DNA of 64,000 nt from Cristatella mucedo (Eukaryota > Bryozoa > Phylactolaemata > Cristatellidae): assembly GCA_009760855.2 (NCBI GenBank), contig WPIO01000010.1:3124501-3188500 (forward strand). Direction: 5' to 3'. Below the pieces are notes generated by a model. That model ran no database searches and was not told where the DNA came from. It was given only the letters and a program-made list of their open reading frames with translations. Made by a program: the position numbers and the translations under genes. This document shows, piece after piece, positions 1 through 32,010 of the stretch. Each line of letters starts with the position of its first letter. Position 1 is the stretch's first letter.

Positions 1-1870
1 CACAATCGGTTTTTCTTTTATGCGGAAGTAGTCAGAGCTTCGGATCCCTTTTTTAACATATTTGTCTTTTGAAAGGTACCCTAAGCAAATATTCGATTGT
101 CGAATTATTGGTATAAGTATTTTCTTAAGACATATTCTCGGGACATACAATGCTGCCTATGCAAGTCCCAGAGTACAAGGAATTGTATCGTCCTCTTTCA
201 ACCCATTTTAGCATGCAAAGAGTTTCAAGCAATACTTAAAAACAAGAGGCTTGATAAAGCTGAGCAACTTAGATTGTTCGCCACCTCTGGCTGGAGTAAT
301 GAAATAGCTTGGAAAGGCTTTGAGAAGTAAGCGCATAGCCAGGGAAACCACCGGCCGTTTTCTTTTCAGCTCGGTTTTTTACTCGAAATGTTGGCAATAG
401 GCTGGAAAAATAATCAGTGTATGGATAAATAAATTATAAATAGACGCTATCGTGCACCATCAAGGCTCTCGGAGTTGAGATCATGTGACCACTGCTAGGA
501 GCTATGGAGCGAGCCCCTCCCCCAACCAGCCAGTAATGTAAACGGTACCCAAGACACAATGTTGATAGACGACAATGTTTTGAAATGAAAGCAAACATCA
601 GGTTTATATCAACAAAATTGCTTGAAACCTGTTGTTACTACCCTAGATTCAGGCACAGTGCTCATAGCTTCTGATGGTAATTCAAAACAAGAGCCTCGTA
701 TGAAGTACTGCCATATTTGAGTTTCAGTTGCAATCCACTGCTATCGCTTTGTTATTAGATCTAGCTGAAGGTAGTAAATTCCGGATCTCTTTACCTCTGG
801 AAGCAGTAGTTAATTAATAAATTTCAAACCTCGTGATTCTCTTGCTTTTGCCAAACTTTTGCATACTAGCTGGTTTTTGGGACCTTTTGCTGTTCCCCTA
901 ATTGGTCTGGATAATTGAAGTTGGAGATCTGCATCGTGCTGCAGTTTACCACTGTTCTCTTTCTAGCCCCCAACATGGATCTTGGATCCTAATTATTCAA
1001 AAGTGTACTGATTTTCGGAAGCCAAGATCGTTGAGCATCGATCGACCAGTGATGAATGAACGAATTGTTTGATGCTATGTATGCTTGTTCTAGTACTACC
1101 TGGATGTATGTCATTGTGAAGAGCTCAGTGTCACTTACATTGATAAAAAGTGATCACATCTGTTGGAAACTAAAGGTAGTACAACTTGATCGTTTGTTGT
1201 GCAGGCCCAGCCGTTATTGGCATATGCCCTCATCTCTGAAGTGTTTAGCTGCTCAGTATTGTTTGCCATCAGTGCTGCAGGTGGGCCACTGGGCAAGCCT
1301 TGAGAGGTGTAATATATTCTTTTCGTCCAAGCAAACCGGTTAGAAGGGTGGCATCGGTCAGAGCCACTGCCAATAAGGGAAGGAGGTCTGTTATTTTACA
1401 CAAACTGCCCTGGCCGGTGGGCTGTGGTCTTGATTGGCCTTCTCAACGGGTAATTTGGCAGAAGCAGGTGCCGAGTATTCATCTTGACACAAGTTTGTCA
1501 CCGGGCCTTCGGTCCTTCGTGTATTGAGGATCTGTTTGTGGCCAGAAGGAATCTACATTAGCCCACTACATTAGCCAAAGGAAGCTCTGTGCCACCTGGA
1601 CTAGGATCTGGGCAGCCACCTGCAAAGCAGGATGTGTAGTTGTTTTTCTTCCTGCACACAAGGCTGCACTTAGCACTCCAGCCAGTTCTCATTCAGCCTG
1701 CCCTGGCCTGTACTGGCTTGCAGAGCATTGGCTGTGGGCTGTCTGCTAGCTTTTTGTGTGTGCATAGGCAGGACTCCCGATTGAGGTGTCCATTTGCGAT
1801 GGTGTCCCTGTCTCTGCCTTGCTCACCTCCTCGATTGCCGTGTCAGCAAATGGGAACTCGAGACCTTGAC
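1..1870. other. No gene or repeat recognised
   Basis: Only short ORFs without recognisable similarity are present. No splice-consistent coding exon, LINE or SINE could be identified. It may be intron or upstream flank of TGS1. Confidence 0.4.
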
Positions 1871-1923
1871 GTGTGTGTGTGTGTGTGTGCGCGCGTGCGT
1901 GCGTGTGTGTGTGTGTGTGTGTG
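1871..1923. repeat. (TG)n microsatellite with a short CG-rich interruption
   Basis: Alternating GT dinucleotides with a central GCGCGCGTGCGTGC patch. Alternating purine-pyrimidine tracts of this kind can adopt Z-DNA. It lies just upstream of a possible first coding exon at 2036. Confidence 0.9.
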
Positions 1924-2035
1924 GCATGAATCCGGCAGGTTGGAGAATTGCGGGCCAGACGTCGGACGTTGCTGAACTGGCCGAGCCTAGTGCTACTGTA
2001 GCAACCGAGTCGAGAGACAAACTGCCGCGCTGACC

Positions 2036-2137
2036 ATGGCTGCTGCTTGGTGGGCTTGGCGTCCTAGCTACTATGAGAACGAATGGTGGTTGGCCTCTGC
2101 AGTACCGGTGTGCAATCTGGTCCGAGGGATATATGAC
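2036..2137 (+). CDS. Candidate first coding exon (possibly TGS1)
   Basis: The ATG at 2036 sits in a good Kozak context (GACCATGG). The frame stays open for 34 codons to a consensus donor, GAC|GTAAGT, at 2137/2138. The peptide is tryptophan-rich and begins MAAAWWAWRP; I do not recognise it as a family. It lies on the same strand as TGS1 and 2.3 kb upstream of the first recognisable TGS1 exon. It ends in phase 0, whereas the exon at 4412 needs one carried base, so at least one further exon would have to lie between them. Assignment to TGS1 is inference from position only. Confidence 0.3.
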
Positions 2138-2493
2138 GTAAGTTTGACCTCGAGCTTGTTAGTCGTTGAGTGGGTGTGGAAGCATGAGGCCGATCCGGTG
2201 AGCCCGGCAAGAGCAGCAGCAACAAGGTGCAACGAAGGAGAAACGGCTGAAGGATTATTGAATGAGACCGAGAGGGAGTTGCAGACTCCCTGTCCATACG
2301 AGGCTCGAGTTTTTTCTTACGAAAACTTGTACTCGTGAGATGTTGATTGTAGAGAATTATTTGCGAGTAATTTCTGCCTTGCTGTCCGAAATCCCAAAGC
2401 ATTTTTTATGCCTGCACCTATGCTGGGTGCACTAACAGCCGTCTGCATTGCGTAGATAAAATTGCCTTTGCCCATGAGCTAGTCGAAATAAAT

Positions 2494-2665
2494 ACTAGCT
2501 GATTGAGAAGGCTCTTTTTGTATAGAGATAGAAGAGCTTTAAAGGCTGTCACCACGGCTTGTAGCAGCAATAAAGGATCGCCCACCGCAGGATTCGAACC
2601 CACGACCTTGGGGCAGAAGTCGCGAGAAGCAACCGCCTTACCTAGTGAGCCATCACTGCTCGTTA
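2494..2665 (-). mobile_element. SINE-2 copy (tRNA-derived)
   Basis: Read on the minus strand, the element has a tRNA-like head with a box B-like GGTTCGAATCCTGC, then GGGCGATCCTTTATTGC, a tail with a GGTGACAGCC-type stretch, and ends near a TCAGCTAG motif. About ten other copies in this window share the layout. It is not a functional tRNA: there is no intact cloverleaf, and the shared 3' tail continues beyond the tRNA-like part. Confidence 0.75.
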
Positions 2666-3309
2666 AACCGTGCATCTGACCATACTCGCTCGATTTTGTG
2701 TGCGCTCACGCCGCACCACTCGTGACGGTTGATAGCCACTGCTGTGAACATAAGGCAGGGCTAGGAGGAGCCAGCAGTCACGCTCGCTCGAGTGGGAAGC
2801 GCTGTGGAGGTGACTTGTTACTTTAACCGAACTTCTTTACCGCCGAAAGGAACTGGTCTTGGCGATCGGCCTCTGATGCCGAGGGTTAGCATCGAACCCA
2901 CTCACTATTTCCTCCATCGGACTTAGCTGCTGTGCATCTTTCTGGTCAAGAGTGGGTGCCGTTGTTCATGACTTGCTATGTATTTCTCTTTGCTAGTGTA
3001 GTGGGCTACAGCTGTTGAATTCGATTAGGGTTGGCTGTTGTAAGGGTGGCACCTGCTCCTCCACTGACGATACTGCAAACCTTAATGTGATAAAGCTGCT
3101 TAATTCGACAGGGTTTGTCGAGCAAGCACTGTAAGCGCCGCACGCCAGCGAAAATGTTTGCCGTCGCTCTTAACGCTAGGAAGCAAAAACCAGAAGCCGT
3201 CGAAAATAAACCGCACACCCCCATTTATGTGGCCAGGCTGCTGGCCTGTATTTAATGGAGAGCCATCCGGTCGGACCACTGGCAGCCATCTTGGGACCAT
3301 ATAATCAAT

Positions 3310-3460
3310 ATTAGCTGATTTAAGAGCCTCATTTGTATAGCGGCAGAAGAGCCTTAGCGGCTATCGCCAACGTTTGCAGTTGGGCAATAAGGGATTGCCC
3401 ACTGCAAGATTCGAACCCACGAACTCGGTGGTGAAGAGCGAGCACCTTACCGTCTGGTGT
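3310..3460 (-). mobile_element. SINE-2 copy
   Basis: Same order of blocks as the copy at 2494: TAGCTGATTTAAGAGCC at the low-coordinate end, then GGCTATCGCCA, GGGATTGCCCACTGCAAG, and the box B complement GATTCGAACCCACGA. A G homopolymer at 3471-3481 follows the head end. Confidence 0.75.
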
Positions 3461-4411
3461 GCACGTCCTCGGGGGGGGGGGGATGCAATGCAGCCAATGA
3501 ACATAATTAAAAAACAGGAAGGGTCAAGTGCAATGGTGGCTGTGCTTTGACGAATCACTGCTCATTTTGCTCATCGTTCATTGTACGATTTGGGGCATGG
3601 ATTGCCGGGGAATGGACAGGTTAAGAGGAAGCACAGCTGCAATTGCAGCCCTCTACTACATATCAGGTAGGCTGATAGAGATGCCAAGTCAACTACGGAA
3701 GTTGTTTGCACGTCAAACTGTACCACGTCTTCGTGCTGGTTGCTATGGAAATTCATTTAGGAACTTGCTTTGAGTGCTTTACTATTGATTGCAGTGGCTT
3801 GTGAAGGCAGCCACTGCTACTTGTAAGATGACTAGGACACAGGGGAAGCATACTAGCAAGCCCTTCCTTCTCATTGCTGTATGTACTGTATGAGGTACTA
3901 GGATCGTGCACCGTGCTGTAAGTTCTTGCCATATCAGGATCTGAATATGACTCTTGGCCATTCGCTTTGTGCAATGTCTTATTGTCAACTGCAAGTGCAC
4001 AACCATGAGCTAGCTGGCACCATTTAGGCCTATCCTGTCATCAGACTGAGACCGGTCAAATCGGTCACATGCATCCAGAGATGCATGCACCCGGAAGCCC
4101 TTACTCGGTCTCCTGTAGAAGCCTGACTCATTCTTGTCAAACTCACCACCACCAGATCTGCTGAATAGACCACTTGCCGTGTGTGTCAAAGGAATCGACC
4201 TCATGCCTCCGCTGTCACACTTGCCCCTGGTTGCTTTGACCCCCATATGGTTTAATGGCTGTGAGTGTTTGTATAGCATTGGTTTGGTTTGCCAACGGTC
4301 GAGCTCCACTGTACGTAAGGTCTTACTTCAGGCTTTCAGGCAATTGTGGCTGTGATCCTTTGCATGCGTGCCTCCTCCTCCCTCAACCAATTTGTCTGAC
4401 TTTGCCCGCAG
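3461..4411. other. Intergenic or intronic, no gene recognised
   Basis: No exon with both splice signals and recognisable protein similarity was found. The segment ends in the polypyrimidine tract and CCCGCAG acceptor of the TGS1 exon at 4412. Confidence 0.4.
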
Positions 4412-24115
<19,704 letters not shown>

Positions 24116-27100
24116 ACACGTGACCGCGGCTGTGCGCCCTCGGCCAGTGGCCGGCACCTCAGTCGTCTTTGTCGTCGATCTGGAAGGACAGGAGCAGCTT
24201 TTGCTCGTTCGCCAGCCTGCCGTCTTTCGAGCAAACTGCAGCACGCTAACTTGGGTCCACGGCAACGAGCTTCTACGCCTGCGAGCGTGCCGTACCTCTT
24301 TTTGCTTGTCCTTGAAACTCTGCAGCTCCGATTTGGTGACGAGACTCTGCACTTTTACGTACAGCTCTTGGCTTCAAAGGTAAAAGAATGGCAAAGTATT
24401 GGTTCTTGATAACTATACCGGGACAGACCGACTGAGCATCGGCTCACTACAGAGCACAGCAGCAGATTTTCACTCTTAAAGATCGCCGCAGCAGCCAAAT
24501 CTCGCGCCAGCATCCTGCTGCGCGAGCGCCACGGTGGGGACGAATCCGTTCAGGTAGCCAAGAGAGCCCAGCCCGCTCTAGAGAGAGCCCGGCAGAGTGA
24601 ACCGAGCTAAACAAAAATTATGGATGATGGCAGATGGCCTCAATTGGCAAGTTGTTATCGTTTGCATGCCTCCTCGGGGCACGATGCTCGGCTGCATCGC
24701 CCCACGTGTCAGCACAGGGAGGCAAGTGCACACATTCTCGTGCGAGGCGTAGGACAGGTGTACAGCTGTACTGCCCGGCTGCTGTTGCCGAGTGAACCGA
24801 GCCTGGTTACAGCGACCCGGCCAAAACTGTGGTGCAGCAATGGTGCTCTTTCTTCATTAGGTGCTTGCTATGACTGGGAGCGGCACCTTGCTCGTCCTCG
24901 TGGAGCATGAGCGCTGGCAGGGAGCACACTGGAAATGCCTACCGAAATGCATCCTCGGTCCGATGGTTGAAGGGGCAGTGCTGCTGCTGCGGGGTTAAAG
25001 ATGGGCTGCCCTGTTAGCAGGCCTCGTTGGCTCCTCCTCCAGACAACCGTTTAGCTTTTTTTTCTCCAAAGAGATGGTAGCTTTCCCTCGAAGTCGGCCA
25101 GATTGTGTGCACCGAAAGAGCTCCGACCCGGCAGCACTGTTCTTCCCCCACCCCTTTTAGCAGCCCGCCTTAACCAGCTGAATGCTCACCAGTGACCAGT
25201 ACTCTATGGTCCACGCCCACGGCTAGCACTGCTGTCAAGCTAGTGCCTCCACGGCTCGTATGGCTGTCATTGTGGCTTGAGGCGAGTGTTAGAGCTGCGT
25301 ATAGGCAGTATGCCCCGCAGACGCTGATCGGAGATGAGCACCGTTAGAGTACATCCCCGAGGAGTTTCCTCTTCCTGCCAAGTCAGCCTTCTGCCAAGTC
25401 AGCCTTCTGGAAGAAGGAACGAATAAGAAAGGGATAAAGCTTGTTTTCCGGGAATTCGCACCAAAAACTTGCTCCTTCAATACCTAAATAATGCGGTGCG
25501 GGCCACCAAGAAAGAACAGGCCATGAAGAACACACGTGAAGGGATGATGATATTAACAAGAGGCTGCAGGTGCTGCTGCCGACTCGAAGCTGAGAAACGC
25601 GGATGGCACATCTTGACAAATAGCCACACCAGTTAAGTGTGACTGCATGGCCTGGTAAAAAGGGCGAATACATATGAGTAGCCGAAACATGTGCCATAAG
25701 TAGCAAAGCCAACGAACGACCTGCCACCTGCATGCTCGTTCAACTGGGACAGAACGTAACATAACGAGGACCACATTACAGTGGTGGACAGACACAAGCA
25801 GAAGAACCAAACATTGTTAATGGGGGTTTTATCTTTTGCCAGGGCTGATCAATTATGGGGTAGGCAGGTGGGGTGAAACATTTCTTCAGAGATGCACTAT
25901 ATACAGACCTGTTGCCGAGCAGCAGTACATCACAAGAAACGATTACAGGTAGACAGTGGTGTGCAATGTTTCGCTCAAAGTACAGTTAGGCTTATGATCT
26001 TCTAAGAAATACAAGATATTATTCAACACGTTCAGCTTATTGATGGCAGGAGGGGGCAAGGAATGTGCAGCAGTGGTGAGAATTTGATTAATCTACTGAG
26101 AGGTGTGTTCCTGCCTGTCGATATTGATAGGGGAAGCATTCCAGCACTTGTCTGTATTGTGCTGTCAGCACTTTTACAGTAGGCTGTGAGCACTTCATAT
26201 GGCAGGCAGTTCCCACACAGCAGACATTATAATAAACTTTCACTCGACCAGTCGAATAAGCGACCCTCACACGATTTAACTCGACCAGTCGAATAAGCGA
26301 CCCTCACACGATCGGCTGCACCTCTGTTCATGACCTTTTCTCGATCCGATCGCACAGAATCCCCAGAAAGCATTAGAGCAGCACTTATATCCGGTAGTCG
26401 ATAATGCACCGATAAACTCGGGAGTCAGTGAAAATGACTCGGTAATACGCTCGTAACAATCCTGTTATGCAGAGGTGCCGACAGTTGAGGCTCGAAACAG
26501 ACTCCGTAAGGCATGGACCCGGCAGTATTTGCCGAACTTGCCGGCATTATTCACGTGTTAAGAGGCTATGAGCTTGCAACTACCCAGAAGACAGCAATGC
26601 GGCAGATCTCACCCAAAACATTTTCCTTTGATCAAATGCCTACGGCAAGCCAACTATGGCTGCTGAGAGAGCTTAACAGTTGCTGAGTGTGTCCTTCCCC
26701 CCCCCCCAGGGAGGCTTTGGTGGCCGGGTAAAAGGCCCGGAGCCACAGCTAAATATTTCAATCACCTCAAAATTCCGGCAAGATCGTCAGCAATACCCTC
26801 TCCCCCATAGGGGGCAACCGACTCGTGCATGCACATTACGCCAGCAAAGGAAGGTGTGCTCATACGTTCATGCTTACGCATGCTCACATGTGGCAACGAA
26901 GCGACTGATGGTACTAAGGAAGAAATCAAAACCAACTACTGACCGATGCTTCGTGGTCGTGACACCGAGTCGCAGAAGCTTCTCGTCAGTCATTCTTCGT
27001 AGCGCTCGACCTGGCAAACGTGAATAGACACACCAATCGGCAATCCACACGTCAGATCAGGTGGCAGCCGGCCACTGACCTTGACCTAGACCCTGTCACT

Positions 27101-27608
27101 CGACTGGAGTCTTGTTCAGCCATTGAAGCAGACATCACAGTGACAGCACCGGAGTCAAACATGCCATTGCTGACAAGTCTGGTCACGGCAATCAGAAGTT
27201 GAATGACGCAGCAACACTACGATGCACGCATGCAGCCAACTCTGCCCGAAACAGATGCTCAGGGGGTGTGAGGGAGTGCCAGAGTAGTTCTAGCGCTGCC
27301 ACTGACTAAGGCGGCGCAGGCTGGTTACAGCCAGTATGGAACACTGAGCCGGTGACACTGGCTTAGTCCATGTGACCCGGCGATCGGTGTGAGCCATTAC
27401 AGAGAGGCATGCGCTGTAGCTGCAAATGATCGTCGATAGCAGAAATCGGCAGACCAGCTACTCAATGTATAGATGCCTAATCCATAAGTGCAGATCTGTC
27501 CATAGCGAAAAAAACTCACGTGTGACACTGCTCAGAGCCAAACGCCCCGGCGGCACTTGGGCAGACCTATTAATGCCTGTGCACAGGGTCTCGTTCTACA
27601 GGCAAAAT
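24116..27608. other. Spacer after TGS1, no gene recognised
   Basis: Short frames only. It may be an intron of the minus-strand SAM-domain gene, whose second exon would be expected at lower coordinates than 28003, but I could not find the remaining half of the SAM domain here. It contains a C-rich run at 26697-26708 and the tandem duplication at 26243. Confidence 0.35.
26243..26313. repeat. Tandem duplication, 37-bp period
   Basis: CTCGACCAGTCGAATAAGCG plus the following ACCCTCACACGAT is present twice, starting at 26243 and 26280. The core is identical over 33 bases. Confidence 0.85.
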
Positions 27609-27920
27609 ACTCGCTGATTCAACAGCCTCTTATATATAGCGACAGAAGAGCATTTACGGCTATCCATGACAATGTTATGCTTGTCAGAATAATGAGAGCA
27701 TGCTACCACTAACCATTTGATCGTGCTTCCTTTGCAGCAAATGTAAAGTGCCTAGAAAGAGATTGAGTTCTCTGAAGGGGCTACATCAGATGTATGATTA
27801 TTATTATTATTATAACCCCTCCCCCACTTGCAGCAGCAACCTAGGATCGCCCACGGCAAGATTCGAACCCATGACCTCGGGACCGAGGTCGTGAAAAGCA
27901 ACCGCCTTACTTAAGTGTGC
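27609..27920 (-). mobile_element. SINE-2 copy interrupted by a LINE-A 3' end
   Basis: The tail half (CGCTGATTCAACAGCCTC) is at 27609-27660. The head half (GGATCGCCCACGGCAAGATT, box B complement) is at 27816-27920. A LINE-A 3' end sits between them. Confidence 0.75.
27685..27815 (+). mobile_element. LINE-A 3' end inserted in SINE-2
   Basis: GCAGCAAATGTAAAGTGCCT, AAAGAGATTGAGTTCTCTG and an ATTATTATTATTATTAT tail. Only the last ~130 bases of the element are present. Confidence 0.8.
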
Positions 27921-28002
27921 TATACTCCAGCAGCAGCATGAGCAAGCAGCAGTGTCCCACCCCACCCACTGTGAACGCTGGCCAGAGCTCGCGGCTGCCT
28001 AC

Positions 28003-28141
28003 CGCTGATCTCGTGACTTCGGAACGAGTCGCCGTACGCCAGATAGTATTCCTCTCCGACGTGCTTCCGCAACCAGCCTATAACCTCATCAACGGTCCAC
28101 ATTCGCAGCACCTTCTTTGCCGGTCTGCCTCTGTCGGCCAC
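28003..28141 (-). CDS. SAM-domain exon, SAMD10/SAMD12-like
   Basis: Read on the minus strand, acceptor CCTTTCGCAG| and donor ATCAGCG|GTAGGC enclose 46 codons and one base. The peptide contains MWTVDEVIGWLRKHV, then YGDSFRSHEISG. This is the first half of a sterile alpha motif of the SAMD10/SAMD12 type (W-T-x-x-D-V-x-x-WL-K-KH, then F-x-x-H-x-I-x-G), a protein-interaction domain. The second half (ALLRLT...MGI) would be in a later exon, not found. The frame is also open upstream of the acceptor, so the exon could be longer. Confidence 0.65.
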
Positions 28142-28514
28142 CTGCGAAAGGCCAGTGGGGCGCCCAAACTCATCGGTGCGCGCAGGCAGAGCAGAGCAGT
28201 GCATCCATCAGGCAGAGGTCGCTCTCCCTCGACGCAAGCAGCGGCAACGACGAAGCGTACACGAGCAGCGGTCGGGCAAGAACACGCAGCTGGCATCCGG
28301 AGCACGCACCGGGCCCGCGTTGGCGTGCTCCTTGTCGATGACTGGAGCACGGCGAAGTTTCGATTTTTGAAGACCGGCTCTAGTGAAGGCGCCGCCAAGA
28401 TGAGTCCCGCCGGCCTCCATGAAGAGGGAGCTTCAACGAGACGCCGTCAGCGGATGAAGCGGCACTACGCCGCTGGTGATGTAGAGTGACGATGTACCAG
28501 AGGAATGAACTCGC

Positions 28515-28682
28515 CCACCCCAGGATCTTGGCCCAAGGGGTAAGGTGCTCGCTCATCACGACCCAGGTCACAGGCTCGAGTCCTGCAATGGGCGATCCTT
28601 TATTGCCCCCACTGCAAGCGGTGGCGATAGCCGGTAAGGTTCTTCTGCCACCATATAAATCAGGCTGTTAAATCAGCTACCT
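28515..28682 (+). mobile_element. SINE-2 copy, near full length
   Basis: The clearest plus-strand copy: GGATCTTGGCCCAAGGGGTA (box A region), GGCTCGAGTCCTGCAATGGG (box B region), GCGATCCTTTATTGCC, AGCGGTGGCGATAGCCGGTA, and a tail ending GGCTGTTAAATCAGCTA. Confidence 0.85.
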
Positions 28683-28689
28683 TTAACCT

Positions 28690-29842
28690 TTTGTGGAGGC
28701 AGCAATCCTCAGGGAGAAGTTCAGCCGTGCATTCCATTGAGCCGAGGAATTGACAGTTTGCAAATTGCTTGTGTCTCAGTCGGAGCTCCCAGGCTCAGCA
28801 CGTGACTCCGGGTCTCACGTGCTCAGCAGCTCGAGTCTGCAGCATTCACTGACTTCGCATGACAACAATCACACCGGCCGACAAAAATCACTTCCGTGGC
28901 TGTTCACTGCGAGCACACAAGCCGACAGCGACCCTCTGCCGATGCAAAGCTGCCTGGTCTCTGGTTTTGCAAAGTTGCTCTGCTCTATCCTACATTCGAC
29001 TACAGTACCAAAACCACTTGCGAATCATCATGCTAGCAACCTTCGAAACCGGTATTTCAGGGTTTGCAACAAGAGACATAATCCCATTACAGCGACTAAT
29101 CGGCCTATATCCACCGATCCTTACGAGACAAGCGATAGTGGGGGTCCACAGGAAGATTTCGGCATGAAATCCTAATTCAGTGTAAAATGCTTGCACGATG
29201 CTCATGCAAATATGCTGCCCTTTGGGGTTTGCTGACTTCGCCATCGGCACCTTCATACTGGGGTGTCGCTGCCGTTGGTTTTGTCGTGTAATGCTTAGCC
29301 CTCATGTACTCCACCATATGTACTCCCCGTACTCACCAGGATTCGACTCAAAATGCCACTCACTGCAGCTAGTAATCTGCCCCTGCTGGACGAGCTTTGA
29401 CTACAATGGTTGCCTTGATGGCTTTGGGGTCGAGGGTAAGAATGGTTGCCTTCACCTAATGCATGCCCTCAGTGTAAAAAAGGCAGCTTGGGGGTATTGT
29501 GGAGCACCAGCCTGGATAAGCAACAGCACAGCAACACAAGCCACAGTCGTCCGCTCACAAAAAGCACAAAGCAGAAATTCGTAGGGTACACGTGGCTGTT
29601 CGACTGGGGGGGGGGTTGGATCACGTGGGCCCGGCACGGCAAGATTTACTTGCATGCCGTGAAGAAGCACCTAGCTACATTCTCAGCCAACCTATTTGCC
29701 AATTCTGTATGCTAAAAGCTAGCCTTACAGCCTCCAGCCACACAATGGACATGACTGGCTGTCTGTGTCACATTACATGAATACACGCAGGTATACGTAA
29801 GCCATGAGTCGTCAGCACAGCAATAGTACAAGCATGTATTTT
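28690..29842. other. Spacer, no gene recognised
   Basis: A 141-codon frame at 28750-29175 and a 128-codon frame at 29198-29584 are without recognisable domains. No repeat family members were seen. Confidence 0.35.
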
Positions 29843-30045
29843 CGTTTGTAAGCCTGTAAAGTCACAAAGACTGTGTGAGCGAAAATCAAGCGAGTTTTTA
29901 ACGGCGAACTCAAAGCCCAAGCAGCTTTCGGTGCGAACGCGGTAGCCAAGAGACTTTTGCCTCACTCAACAAAAAGAAAGTGAGAAGCAGAGCTGAGTCA
30001 GCAGAGCAGTCGAGGAAAAGAGTATCGTGAACTAGCACGTCACGA
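29843..30045 (-). mobile_element. LINE-B 3' fragment
   Basis: GTCACAAAGACTGTGTGAGC and AAGCAGCTTTCGGTGCGAAC match the 3' region of the copy at 46916, with more divergence than at 30703. Confidence 0.65.
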
Positions 30046-30702
30046 CTGTGGATATAGTGACGAAGGCTGTGCTTGCCACTGCCTAGGGCCGCTGGAATTT
30101 CCTACATGCTATATTAAATTAATATTAAAGCATATATGTCACCGTGTGTATTTTAAATGAGTCTTGCGAGAATCATCGGAGAGTAGCACCCAAGCCGCCT
30201 GATGCAGCAACCGTAGCAGCAGCCCACGTAGGTACGAATGTGCGAAGCCACGGCCTCTTTCTTGTAAAATATATCAACACTTCGAGCAGCGCGGTCCTTC
30301 ATGGCCATATTTAATTTACAATTGTTTAAATACAACTTCCATTTAACTAAACTGAGACCATACTTGGGGAAAATTCTGAGCTCCAGCTGATCAGCTTGTT
30401 GCCCTCAGAAAATGGCACGGTCTAATAGCAAGCTATGCCAAGTTCGATGAGATGCAAGATACGACGGCTTAAAACAAGCTATAGCTTTACTGGCTCAACT
30501 TCCCACGTACTAGAAAACCTTATCTCAAAACAATAAATTGCGGGTTAAAAGGTGAAGGAAACCAGCAGAAACAATATAGCGACGACTACGTGAGCCCCCT
30601 CCCATAGGCCTTGGCTCACACCAACTCACCTTTCTTAAAGATTCTCCTGAATTTGCCCCGATTGGACTGAGTGACTGCATCGTTCGGTGCTGTAGAGTAA
30701 TG
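30046..30702. other. Spacer, no feature recognised
   Basis: AT-rich sequence with short frames only. No repeat family member or exon can be supported. Confidence 0.35.
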
Positions 30703-31375
30703 TACGCGTGCAATGTAATGTAATGTATCTCCGTCTGTAACTCCATAAAGCAACAAAGACTATGTGGGTGTTACGCAGGAGAGTTTTTTGGCACACTCAC
30801 AGCCTAAGCGGCTTTTGGTACGCATTCGGTAGCCAACGACTTCATCTCACGCAGCAAAGGGAAAGTGAGTGAGAGGCATAGCAGCTGAGTCACGTGACTC
30901 AGCAGTAGTGCGTAGCACGGAAGTAGCAGCTCAGGACGGCTGGAAAGGATGTGCCATATTCGGCAGCAGCACAGTAGTTATCGTTGCGTAGGAATTGAGG
31001 AAGTTAGTTCAACTGTCTAGGACCTGCAGAGCAAACGTTTCTGTCGCCAACGGTCTTTAAGCGGAGGCATGGAAGAGCTACTCAATGTATTGTCCACACA
31101 TGCACTAAGAATACGAGGCTGAAACTGGTGCAGCGTTTCAGCAGGGTGCGAAGGAACCAGGCCGCGACGGGCATTTTGGGTCAGCCTAAGAACTTTGCCC
31201 TGTATTCGTTGATCAACCGGCAGCCATCCAAGCAAGCTCTTTCATCAAAGGAGACTCGCGGTCAAACCTCCGGGATTCTTAAAATAGCCTTGCAGCCATA
31301 TTCATAGCCAGCTGCAGTGGCCTAGTTGGCTCTTTTCGGTAGCCCTGCCAAAGGGAATTACACTAATCTGGCCGC
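30703..31375 (-). mobile_element. LINE-B 3' region
   Basis: Starts with AATGTAATGTAATGTATCTC (complement of the (ATTAC)n tail) and continues through the 3' UTR into the end of the ORF. The frame at 31017-31235 reads WLPVDQRIQGKVLRLTQNAR, the LHWLP region of RT-containing L2-like elements. 5'-truncated. Confidence 0.8.
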
Positions 31376-32010
31376 GCAGCACTGCACCGTGCTTCACAGC
31401 TCCGTAGCCGTGATAAGCGAGCAGCGGCAGCAGTTCGCTAGGCTCCATAAGCAAAACGGAAAACCCGTACGATTCTTTTTGGTCGGCAGACTCCGGCTTC
31501 GCATTAGACTGCACGAACTTCTGGCCGGCAATGGGAATGAGCTCTCGGCCACTAATGCGTGACTCTTTAAATTGGCCGAGTACTGCAACTTGCTGATTGG
31601 AATCACGCTATACCCGGCCATTCAAGCAGCGATACAGACATTAAAACGTCTGCGTTTGGTATGCACGGAATGCAGGAATAGAGCCGCAGCGAACAGCACC
31701 GATCCAAACTGGCCCTTGCCAGGTAGTCAAGGTACGTACCGCACCTGCGAAACTACGACCTCGAGCGATGTAGGATTAAGGACACAGCGGATACTATCTC
31801 CGGTGGTCGAGAGCGCTCTTCCTCCATCTCGCCCTCTCCACCACCCATTCCCTGCCCGGAGACGCAGCCACGCTCCGGCGTCACTCACAGCCGCCGACTT
31901 TCAGGAGCGATGCATGCACGCCGCTATAAAATCTTTACAAAATAGAGTGTTTATCCCGTCAAAAAGTATTCCCCTTAAAGGAAAACTTTGTTTCCCCTCG
32001 CCAAAAAATT

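Noticed and set aside
27917-28489. 190-codon plus-strand frame
   Set aside because: It lies opposite the minus-strand SAM-domain exon, which has clear domain similarity and splice sites; the plus frame has none.
28540-28600. tRNA-like sequences with box A and box B
   Set aside because: They recur with a shared non-tRNA tail in about eleven places and have degraded cloverleafs, so they are SINEs, not tRNA genes.
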